From contig JAPULM010000570.1 in the NCBI GenBank assembly GCA_027294925.1, positions 1 to 13,158 of the forward strand: DNA of 13,158 nucleotides. The letters run 5' to 3'. Under the pieces are notes generated by a model. The model was not told where the DNA came from, made no database searches, and was given only the letters and a program-made list of their open reading frames with translations. The position numbers were made by a program, and so were the translations under genes. Of this stretch, positions 6,572-12,827 are shown piece by piece. The stretch comes from a bacterium (GTDB taxonomy: Bacteria > Tectomicrobia > Entotheonellia > Entotheonellales > Entotheonellaceae). Position 1 is the stretch's first letter. Every line of letters begins with the position of its first letter.

Positions 6572-6685
6572 AGGGAAAGTCCTTCTTCTCTACAGGGTGT
6601 TCACTGTTTTGTGCAATTCGGGACCAAAATACCGTGATCCCGCATTAGACTATTAGATGCTCCTCCCACCCGAAGGGTGCAGGTA

Positions 6686-6701
6686 TGTGAGCAAGATCAC
6701 A
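6686..6701. promoter_or_regulatory. CRP/FNR-type palindromic box
   Basis: TGTGA-GCAAGA-TCACA matches the full CRP half-site consensus TGTGA-N6-TCACA exactly. It lies in the 278-base divergent region (6572-6849) between the His-rich gene (115 bases away) and the DUF2442/HTH gene (about 150 bases away), a normal place for a CRP-family site serving either. A perfect small hairpin CACCC-GAA-GGGTG occurs just before it at 6667-6679. No CRP-family gene is in the window and the binding protein is unknown. No other gene was found in this region. Confidence 0.45.
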
Positions 6702-6849
6702 CCTGAACTGTTTCCTCAACGGGCGGACACGCGTCGAATGGTAGGAGGCATCTTCTCCTCATGGCACACGCCTTCCCATGAGGGAGGTATCGTGCCTTGT
6801 GGGTGTGGATCGATGGGCTATCCCCCTGGATGGATGACGAGGATTAGAG

Positions 6850-7575
6850 ATGGCTACAAATACAATCCCGACTCAAACGTTTCTGCTAGGTCACAAGAAA
6901 GATAGTTGGCTACCGTGCTTTGAGGCACTGCATCGACAAGTCTTGTCGTCTCACAGCGAGGGGTGCAAGTGCGCCTCTTATGCTGGTAAGAATACACTAT
7001 GGATCAGTGAAGAAATGCAATTCACAGGTGCATACTTCCGACGCACTGCGTTTGAAAATCCCAAAAACCTCCTACCTCCCGATGAGCTTGCAGTGGTATC
7101 GGTTGACGATAAGAGAGCCGATCTTATGATTGGGGGTATGGTAGATCGTGGGTCGGCGAGACTCATCTTGTGGTGAGGTTCACTGGAGCCCTTTCTCGTA
7201 CTATTCTCGGCATTTACCCTGCGTGGTAATGGAGTAGTTCCTGAATTCGATAAGTTTAGAGCAATAGACGATAGCCAGACGATTCAGCTTGGCTCATACG
7301 AGGCCGCCACAGATTCACTCCTCTACGAGTTCGATCCAAATTATAGGAAACGCATCGGAAAGCAGCGCCGTGAGTCGGATAAGTCGTTCGGGGCAGCGCA
7401 GCGGCGTTTACGCAAGCAGCGCTGCCTACGGAGAGAAGATTTCGCTCCACTCTCAGCGAAGGAAGTTGCACGAATCGAGCAAGGTAAAATACTTCCAGAG
7501 CGTCTTCACGCTCGCACATGGAAGATTTTATCGGAGAGATTTGGCGTAGAGCCAGAGGAGATTGAAACGTTTTAA
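6850..7575 (+). pseudogene. DUF2442-like plus HTH (XRE-type) regulator, interrupted by TGA
   Basis: From ATG 6850 (GAGG eight to eleven bases before) the frame runs 108 codons to TGA at 7174-7176, then continues in the same frame for 132 codons to TAA at 7573-7575. The segment around the stop (LPPDELAVVSVDDKRAD..., then GSLEPFLVLFSAF, then YEAATDSLLYEFDPNYRKR) reads like a DUF2442-type domain. The end (residues 179-241, SFGAAQRRLRKQR... to PEEIETF) is an XRE-like helix-turn-helix of ~60 residues. Intact relatives combine these two domains, often near small toxin-antitoxin-like loci. As written, translation would end inside the DUF2442 domain and lose the DNA-binding part. CGA-to-TGA is one simple origin. 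The ~60 N-terminal residues match nothing I recognise. Gene decay, readthrough, or a sequence error are all possible. Confidence 0.6.
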
Positions 7576-7588
7576 CGATTAAAGCGTT
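7566..7588. terminator. Terminator-like hairpin over the DUF2442/HTH stop codon
   Basis: AACGTTTTAA (7566-7575) pairs with TTAAAGCGTT (7579-7588) around a three-base loop, giving ten pairs including one G-T wobble. It overlaps the TAA stop of the plus-strand gene and faces the convergent dehydrogenase gene. It is AT-rich and has no T-run after it, so termination efficiency is doubtful. Confidence 0.35.
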
Positions 7589-7643
7589 GTCCTCACCAGC
7601 CCCCTTGTATTTTGAAATCAGCATGTTAGAGTGAAAGCAACCG

Positions 7644-7688
7644 TTGAGTATAAAAACAGTCGCCTACTTTTGGGCAAAAAATACTCAA
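7644..7688. repeat. 8-bp inverted repeat in the convergent spacer
   Basis: TTGAGTAT (7644-7651) and ATACTCAA (7681-7688) form a perfect inverted repeat with a 29-base spacer, between the 3' ends of the plus-strand HTH gene and the minus-strand dehydrogenase gene. It could be a long-loop transcript hairpin or a small element's ends. No gene fits between the arms. Confidence 0.3.
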
Positions 7689-7722
7689 AGGTCGTCCACA
7701 GAAACAAAACACCGTGCGTCAA

Positions 7723-8856
7723 CTACAAGCCGATCTCCTGTGCCACGACTTCACGATGAAAATCGGCATCGCCGTAAAACACTTCGCCTTGTTTGGCGCG
7801 CCGGAAATAGAGCTGCAGATCGTATTCTTTAGTGAAACCAATACCGCCGTGTACCTGGTGCGCCTGCGCACACACCCGCCGGCAGGCGTCGCTGGTCCAC
7901 GCCTTGGCCATGGAGACCTCCAAGCTTGCATCAACATCCTCAGTCAGACTCCAGGCGGCGCGATAAGTGATAAAGCGCGAGCCGTCGACGTCGATGACCA
8001 TATCGGCGCATTTGTGTTTGATGGCCTGAAAGCTCCCAATGGGGCGGCCGAACTGCACACGATTTTTGGCATAGTCGACTGACATATCAAACGCCACTTG
8101 TGCCATACCAACCATTTCAGCACATTTGGCCACCGTGGCATGATCGAGCGTCTTTTTGATCACAGGCCAGGCTTGATTAAGGTCAGCGAGCAGCGCACCG
8201 GCACCGACTTCGACGTTTTGGAAGTCAACCTCAAATTGCCGATCCGAGGCGATGGTGCTCAATGGCGTAAGGATAATCCCGGCAGTCGAAGCCGGCACCA
8301 GTAAAAGACTAATGCCATCTTCCGGGGAGCCGCTGTCAGTGGTACGAACGGCAACGAGGAAATCATTCGCGGTATGGGCATTGAGGACGAAAAGCTTGGT
8401 GCCGTTAATGACAAATCCGTCATCGCGAGATTCGGCACGTACCTCGATGCCCGATGCATCAAAGGTGGCGCTCGGCTCAGTCAGGGCGAGCGCACCGAGT
8501 TGCGTGCCATTGGCGATAGCCGGCAAATATTTTTGTTTTTGTGCCTCGCTGCCGGCAAATAAAATCGGCAGTCCAAAGGTCAAGACGGTTGAGTGAAAAG
8601 GGCTAGGTAGCAAGGCCCGTCCAAATTCTTCCATCAGAACGCAGAGTTCTACGAAGGTGTATCCGGAGCCGCCGTACTGCTCGGGGTACATCAGGCCGGC
8701 CCAACCCAATTCGGTTAATCGTTTCCACAGCTCAGGACTATAGCCCGTTTCATCTTCTTCCATGGCTCGCACGTGCGTAGTGGGGGATTCGTCGCGCAGA
8801 AAATCGCGCGCACTGCTCTGCAAAAGCTCCTGCTCTTCGGTCAAACTGAGATCCAT
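7723..8856 (-). CDS. Acyl-CoA dehydrogenase family protein (likely non-catalytic partner subunit)
   Basis: This 377-residue protein has the full acyl-CoA dehydrogenase fold: N-terminal helical domain (about 1-115), beta-domain with the FAD-contact loop ALTEPSA (124-130), and C-terminal helical domain with the FAD motif NRVQFGRPIGSFQAIKH (265-281) and VHGGIGF (335-341). The catalytic base is not evident. At the MCAD position the sequence is VFYGDADFHRE instead of YEGT-type, with Tyr for Glu. At the isovaleryl-CoA dehydrogenase position (LDHATVAK, 237-244) there is Ala instead of Glu. In heterotetrameric dehydrogenases such as mycobacterial FadE26/27 and FadE28/29, one subunit lacks the base in just this way while helping to bind FAD. 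It starts at an ATG with AAGGAG in front and lies 15 bases after the partner dehydrogenase gene, clearly one operon. The family is certain; the partner role is inferred. Confidence 0.9.
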   Translation of the reverse strand: MDLSLTEEQELLQSSARDFLRDESPTTHVRAMEEDETGYSPELWKRLTELGWAGLMYPEQYGGSGYTFVELCVLMEEFGRALLPSPFHSTVLTFGLPILFAGSEAQKQKYLPAIANGTQLGALALTEPSATFDASGIEVRAESRDDGFVINGTKLFVLNAHTANDFLVAVRTTDSGSPEDGISLLLVPASTAGIILTPLSTIASDRQFEVDFQNVEVGAGALLADLNQAWPVIKKTLDHATVAKCAEMVGMAQVAFDMSVDYAKNRVQFGRPIGSFQAIKHKCADMVIDVDGSRFITYRAAWSLTEDVDASLEVSMAKAWTSDACRRVCAQAHQVHGGIGFTKEYDLQLYFRRAKQGEVFYGDADFHREVVAQEIGL

Positions 8857-8871
8857 AGGTCACTCCTTAGC

Positions 8872-10050
8872 TTATCTAGGTAAGCCTAATCCGCGCTCGG
8901 CAATGATGTTACGTTGAATTTCCGACGTGCCGCCGGCAATCGTGCTGGACACTGAGGTCAGGTAGAGTCGTTCGATTTTTCCTTTCAGTGGCGCCCACTT
9001 GGTGCGGAACTCCAACTGGCCGTAGAGGCCCATCATGCGCATCCCGAGTTGCGCAATGCGCTGTAGCATTTCACTACAAAAGACTTTGTTAGCCGGGGCT
9101 TCGGGGCCCGGGATGTCACCACGGGCCTGGGAGGTAGCGACTCGGTACGACAAGCAGCGCGCCACATTGACTTCAATGGCGAGCTGCGCCAGACGTTGAC
9201 GCACATTGGCGTCAGCCGCTAAAGGACGGCCATTTTTCTTAGTCAATTTGGCGTAACGCACCAGGTCGTTCAGAATGCGTTGCGCCCGTGATGGGGCTTC
9301 GATAGCGGTGCGCTCGTAGGATAAGGTGGTGGTGGCCATATACCAACCCTGGTTTTTTTCACCCAGCAAGGCGTCCTTAGGAACGCGTACATTTTCAAAA
9401 AACAGTTCGTTAAAACCCTTGGTACCGGCGATATTAATCAGCGGCTTGACGGTGATGCCGGGGGTTTTCATATCGACGAGGAAATAGGAAATACCTTTAT
9501 GCTTGGGGGCATCCGGATCGGTGCGGGCAAGCATAAAGCACCAGTCGGAATAGTGCCCATAACTTGACCAGATTTTCTGTCCGTTGATGACCCATTCGTC
9601 GCCGTCTTCCACCGCACGGGTTTGGAGAGAGGCGAGATCCGAGCCGGAATTGGGCTCGCTGTAGCCCTGCACCCAGAGTGTTTCGGCCTTGGCGATACCC
9701 GGCAGATGCTGCTTTTTCTGCTCATCAGTACCGTAGTGGATAATGGTGGGGCCAAGAAACTTGGGGCCGTTCAGGCCAATGAGTGGGGCATCAGCCATGG
9801 CCATTTCTTCATTCATAATGAAATATCGCCAAAACGACCAGTCGAGACCGCCGTACTCGCTGGCCCAGTGGGCGGTGAACCAACCTTTGGCGCCCAGACT
9901 GCGGGTGAAGGTCTTGGCGATGTTGATGTATTCGCCGGACTCCTTGTCGAGTACCAGGGTGTCGTTCCACCCCTCTGGTAACTCGGCTTTCACGAAGCCA
10001 CGAATTTCCTGACGAAACGCCTCTTCCTCTGCTGACCAACTGAAATCCAT
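8872..10050 (-). CDS. Acyl-CoA dehydrogenase (likely catalytic subunit)
   Basis: This 392-residue acyl-CoA dehydrogenase oxidises an acyl-CoA to the 2-enoyl-CoA, passing electrons from FAD to an electron-transfer flavoprotein. The FAD/substrate loop is QGYSEPNSGSDLASL (128-142), with KIWSSYGHYSDW at 159-170 and a terminal TIAGGTSEIQRNIIAERG (370-387). Gly takes the place of the MCAD-type Glu in that terminal motif, but E246 in LSYERTA aligns with the Glu of isovaleryl-CoA dehydrogenase and with the active Glu (about position 247) of the mycobacterial FadE26 subunit. This subunit therefore supplies the base. The ATG at 10048-10050 has AAGGAG eight bases away. A frame opens 21 codons earlier, but its leader is unlike the family. 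It is the first gene of the pair, downstream of the promoter at 10186-10215. Sequence style resembles FadE17/FadE29-type enzymes, whose substrates range from branched chains to steroid side chains. Confidence 0.93.
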   Translation of the reverse strand: MDFSWSAEEEAFRQEIRGFVKAELPEGWNDTLVLDKESGEYINIAKTFTRSLGAKGWFTAHWASEYGGLDWSFWRYFIMNEEMAMADAPLIGLNGPKFLGPTIIHYGTDEQKKQHLPGIAKAETLWVQGYSEPNSGSDLASLQTRAVEDGDEWVINGQKIWSSYGHYSDWCFMLARTDPDAPKHKGISYFLVDMKTPGITVKPLINIAGTKGFNELFFENVRVPKDALLGEKNQGWYMATTTLSYERTAIEAPSRAQRILNDLVRYAKLTKKNGRPLAADANVRQRLAQLAIEVNVARCLSYRVATSQARGDIPGPEAPANKVFCSEMLQRIAQLGMRMMGLYGQLEFRTKWAPLKGKIERLYLTSVSSTIAGGTSEIQRNIIAERGLGLPR

Positions 10051-10092
10051 CGTTCGACTCCTTATGAATCTACGCACTCTCCACCATGGCAA

Positions 10093-10151
10093 CAAGCTGA
10101 GCTTGAGCTGCAAATCGCGATGTCACAGACCCTTCAGTACCCCGTGTACTG
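10093..10151. promoter_or_regulatory. Two small inverted repeats in the dehydrogenase leader
   Basis: CAAGCT-G-AGCTTG (10093-10105) is a 13-base palindrome with a one-base centre, and CAGTAC-CCCGT-GTACTG (10135-10151) is a 6-bp stem with a five-base loop. Both lie in the predicted 5' untranslated leader between the promoter and the ATG at 10050. Either could be an operator for a TetR-type repressor or a transcript hairpin. Confidence 0.3.
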
Positions 10152-10185
10152 AGCCCTGGGGTGAATGGAAAAGGGATCAGGTGAT

Positions 10186-10215
10186 TTTATAGCGTGCTAG
10201 TGTATACACGGTCAA
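10186..10215 (-). promoter_or_regulatory. Sigma70-type promoter of the acyl-CoA dehydrogenase operon
   Basis: On the minus strand, TTGACC (10215-10210, five of six consensus bases) is followed after 18 bases by TATAAA (10191-10186, five of six). The start of transcription would be near 10179, leaving a leader of about 130 bases before the ATG at 10050. The region lies just downstream of the SET gene's stop at 10233, so the dehydrogenase pair probably has its own promoter. Confidence 0.6.
10200..10209. promoter_or_regulatory. Palindromic operator candidate within the promoter spacer
   Basis: GTGTATACAC is a perfect 10-bp palindrome lying directly after the -35 hexamer and inside the 18-base spacer of the promoter above. 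A repressor bound here would block RNA polymerase. No regulator gene of the TetR or GntR type is in the window. Confidence 0.4.
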
Positions 10216-10232
10216 GTTAAAACTCCATTTCT

Positions 10233-10736
10233 CTAGGTCATCGACGATGACGGACACTGATCATCCGGAAGCATGGCAAAGTAAGCCTCCGCCACCATGT
10301 AGCCGACGCAGTTGGGAGCCCCACAATGACAAGGGCGGTCTTGGTAATCGTCGAGTCCGTGATTGTAATTGTAGGTTAGCTCCTCTCCCAGCATGATACG
10401 GCGTAAGGCATAGACCCAGATGCGAGTTCCGACAATTTCCGTCTCACAATTTGGCGTACAGCTATGATTGAAGAAGCGAGCTGCATTCCAAGCCACGCTT
10501 CCATCGATATCATAGTCATCATCGAGGGTGAAGATGTAGGTATTTTGCTTTTCCAGCTCGGCCTGAGCAGCGGCTTTGGAAAGCTTGGTTCCGACATACT
10601 CGATGATTTGCTTACCGCGGCGGATACCGACCCGGGCGAATCCCCCGGTACCGTGGATAGGGGATTGCTTAAAGACGACTAAGGGGTGATCGGTAAGTTC
10701 ATTTTTCGCCGTCTTAGAGCGCCTGCGTCTCCACAT
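10233..10736 (-). CDS. SET-domain protein-lysine methyltransferase
   Basis: This 167-residue protein is essentially one SET domain. It contains the opening GTGGFARVGIRRGKQIIEYVG block (29-49, for S-adenosylmethionine binding), the pseudo-knot motif NHSC (90-93), and the catalytic GEELTYNY strand (117-124). A post-SET zinc motif follows: C136-x-C138-x4-C143, with C97 or C93 as the likely fourth ligand. It should transfer methyl groups from S-adenosylmethionine to a protein lysine. Bacterial targets of such small SET proteins are mostly unknown. An upstream TTG at 10757 could also be a start; I chose the ATG at 10734-10736 because it is the first ATG and the preceding codons lack family features. 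It lies 45 bases after the aminotransferase gene, possibly in one transcript. SET proteins are scattered in bacteria and often thought to be acquired from eukaryotes. Confidence 0.85.
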   Translation of the reverse strand: MWRRRRSKTAKNELTDHPLVVFKQSPIHGTGGFARVGIRRGKQIIEYVGTKLSKAAAQAELEKQNTYIFTLDDDYDIDGSVAWNAARFFNHSCTPNCETEIVGTRIWVYALRRIMLGEELTYNYNHGLDDYQDRPCHCGAPNCVGYMVAEAYFAMLPDDQCPSSSMT

Positions 10737-10781
10737 GCTCGTACACCTGTTGGCCAAATTGCGCTTAGTAAAGCAGGCACC

Positions 10782-11987
10782 TTACGGGATACCCGCCTCT
10801 TGTTTAAAGACCTCGGCCAGTTTCGCAATGCCTTCGTTAATCTGCTGATCTGAGGGCAACGCATAACACAAGCGCAGATAGTTGCGCGCCGAGTCGGGAT
10901 CAGCCGACCAATCCGGTCCGGCGTTAAACGCGATGCCGGCCGCCCGGGCCGGCGCTTCCACCTTCTTAGTATCGACACCCTGCGGGAACTTGACCCAGAG
11001 AAACATGCCGCCAGGTGGTACGCGGTATTCGATCACAGAGCCAAAATGTGTGTGCAGAGCCGCGATTAGAGCATGCAACTTATGTTTCATGCCGGACCGC
11101 ACCACGTCCATGTGTTCTTCGTAGTGATTCTGAAAATAGTCCGCCACCACCATTTGGCTCAGCGCCCCGGTGCCGCTATCCGTCTTACAGGCCAATATCT
11201 GGCTCATCACCTCCCAAGGGGCCACCACATAGCCCAGGCGCAGGGAAGGCGATAGGTTCTTGGAAAAGGAGCCGATATGGATGACATGATTGGCCGTATC
11301 GAGGGCGTAAATAGCCGGTGGGAGCTCACCTTGCCAGATCAGGTCAGTATAGCATTCGTCTTCAAAAATCGGTACGCCGTATTCCTCGCTGAGCCGCAGC
11401 AGTTGGTGACGCCGTTCGACCGGCATCACGGTGCCGGTTGGATTTTGCAGAGTGGGAATGGTGTAAATGTACTTTGGTGTAATGCCCCGTCCGCGTAGAT
11501 CAGCCAGAGTCGAGGCCAGCACATCGATACGTATGCCGTCATCGTCGAGCGCAATGCCGACCATATTAACCTTGAGCTTTCTCAATCGGTTCAGAAAGCC
11601 CTGGTAGGAGAACAGTTCCGTGATTACCGTGTCGCCGGGCTCGAGCAACACCTCGTTAATCAGATTAATGGCTGGATTTGAACCCGGCGTGATGAGAACC
11701 TCATCGGGCGATGCCTGGATACCTCGATAATGGCCCATTTTCTCCACCATGAACTGGCGCAGTCCAATATAACCTAGGGGACCGCTGTTCATATTGTAGG
11801 TGGCGAGGTTTTTGCCCTCCTGTCTGAGCACACGGGCGGAGGACTCAACCAGTGCTTCAACCGGTATGGTGTCAGGGTTGTTATGCCCGCCGGTGAAATT
11901 GTATGGCGCAAATCCTTCCCAGCGGCCGGCAGCGGCTGGTAGGTCTTTGGCGAACAAGTGAGCATAATCGAGACTTGAACCGGGCAT
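10782..11987 (-). CDS. PLP-dependent class I/II aminotransferase
   Basis: This 401-residue fold-type I enzyme resembles 2-aminoadipate/LysN-type and MocR-like aminotransferase domains. The Schiff-base lysine is K243 in HIGSFSKNLSPSLRLGY (237-253). NPTG (182-185), D210 and Y213 in FEDECYTD hold the PLP ring, R250 contacts the phosphate, and R372 in NYLRLCYALP binds the substrate carboxylate. The GPLGYIGLR segment (69-77) is typical of the subgroup. There is no DNA-binding N-terminal domain, so it is an enzyme rather than a MocR regulator. It would exchange an amino group between an amino acid (aromatic, branched or 2-aminoadipate) and a 2-oxo acid in the cytoplasm. The ATG at 11985-11987 has AGGAAGGA six bases before. 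The SET gene follows after 45 bases. It seems complete and normal in length. Confidence 0.93.
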   Translation of the reverse strand: MPGSSLDYAHLFAKDLPAAAGRWEGFAPYNFTGGHNNPDTIPVEALVESSARVLRQEGKNLATYNMNSGPLGYIGLRQFMVEKMGHYRGIQASPDEVLITPGSNPAINLINEVLLEPGDTVITELFSYQGFLNRLRKLKVNMVGIALDDDGIRIDVLASTLADLRGRGITPKYIYTIPTLQNPTGTVMPVERRHQLLRLSEEYGVPIFEDECYTDLIWQGELPPAIYALDTANHVIHIGSFSKNLSPSLRLGYVVAPWEVMSQILACKTDSGTGALSQMVVADYFQNHYEEHMDVVRSGMKHKLHALIAALHTHFGSVIEYRVPPGGMFLWVKFPQGVDTKKVEAPARAAGIAFNAGPDWSADPDSARNYLRLCYALPSDQQINEGIAKLAEVFKQEAGIP

Positions 11988-12019
11988 GTCAATCCTTCCT
12001 GTTGATTAATCCGATCTAG

Positions 12020-12048
12020 ATTCTATTGTGTTCAAGCGGTTTTTTCAC
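12020..12048 (-). promoter_or_regulatory. Weak promoter candidate for the aminotransferase gene
   Basis: On the minus strand GTGAAA (12048-12043) and TAGAAT (12025-12020) are 17 bases apart, matching four and five of six consensus positions. The predicted start lies about 25 bases before the ATG at 11987, just upstream of the ribosome binding site. The remaining sequence to 12260 contains an imperfect CCACC/GGTGG hairpin near 12064-12091 and no convincing gene. Confidence 0.3.
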
Positions 12049-12260
12049 CATAGACTTCATCCCACCCACCCCGCCAAAAGGAAGGCGGTGGCAGTATGGA
12101 TTACGGGTTATTTTATAGGACTTTTTTCTGTCCGTCCAACGGTATTATGAGACGGAATGGCGAAGGGGCGGAAACCGTGAACGTCGCCGCTTCTTCCGGC
12201 TTGCCCTCCCGGCAATGCGTCATCTGGACGGATAACCTTCCTTAACGCGTCGCCATCAGA

Positions 12261-12551
12261 GTGGGGAGGACGTTCACGAGCCTGTTTCAGTCACCTCGAT
12301 TGCCGCAACAAAGCTCAAAAGTCATCATCTTCGCGATTCTCTTCTTCTGGGGCGTCGCGTTCTGGCTGTTTTCGTACCGGAATGCCCCAGACCCGCTCAG
12401 CGAGAGAATCCTGCTTCTTTCCAGCTACCGAAAGTAACGCCTCCACCCGCTGTTCAAAAACCGTGAAGACGTCCTATGGTTCACCCTCTGGCCGTTTCTG
12501 TTAGGCGACCTCTTCTTCGTTTTGCTGATCGTTAACCGCGTGAAAAACTAG
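12261..12551 (+). pseudogene. Two-helix membrane protein, interrupted by TAA
   Basis: The frame from GTG 12261 gives a short hydrophilic leader, a transmembrane helix (VIIFAILFFWGVAFWLFSY, about residues 21-39), a polar stretch, then TAA at 12435-12437 (codon 59). The same frame resumes at once with RLHPLFKNREDVLWF and a second helix (LWPFLLGDLFFVLLIV, 76-91), ending NRVKN and TAG at 12549-12551. The protein-like character persists across the stop, so a single change (CAA to TAA) would explain it. The start is also unclear: there is GGGGAGG at 12263-12269 but no ATG after it in frame, and an ACG at the right distance could be a lost ATG. I do not recognise the family. It is the only plus-strand gene in this half and is probably a decayed small inner-membrane protein. 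Confidence 0.45.
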
Positions 12552-12827
12552 CCGTCTCCACCGCCGGGAGGTTTGTGCTGATTCCCTTTGAAGGTCGGGT
12601 GAGGCGGGGAAGGGAAAATTCGATGGCGTCCTCATGCACGTTTGCACATCTCCCCTGAAGAGTTAGCCTGTGCTGGCGTTGAAGAACTCCTCACAATATA
12701 GGTCGGCCCCACATGTCCTTGTGGCCTGGCATCCCGCAGCCGCCCTCGGTCCTGCCGGTTCCTTTGCACGCACATCGACATCAGCTGCCAAAGCATTTAC
12801 GTGGCGAGTCCGGTCTTGGCTGGCTCT
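12552..12827. other. Spacer without recognisable features
   Basis: No convincing open frame, RNA gene, T-tailed terminator or repeat was found between the membrane protein remnant and the amidase gene. The two genes converge here, so a transcription terminator is expected but was not seen. Confidence 0.4.

Noticed and set aside
6657..6905. 82-codon plus-strand open frame upstream of the DUF2442/HTH gene
   Set aside because: No ribosome binding site or family features, and it overlaps the start of the better supported gene in another frame.
5362..7176. Genome-wide stop codon reassignment as explanation of in-frame TAG/TGA
   Set aside because: TAG ends the intact genes at 7723, 10233 and 6260, and TGA ends the M24, sigma and amidase genes at natural C-termini.
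7174..7210. Selenocysteine insertion at TGA 7174-7176
   Set aside because: The hairpin after the TGA lacks the spacing and apical loop of a bacterial SECIS, and a regulator is not a known selenoprotein type.
11674..11685. tRNA T-arm-like GGATTTGAACCC
   Set aside because: It lies within the conserved aminotransferase coding sequence and no cloverleaf surrounds it.
12147..12245. 32-codon plus-strand frame upstream of the membrane protein remnant
   Set aside because: Too short, composition unremarkable, no ribosome binding site of note.
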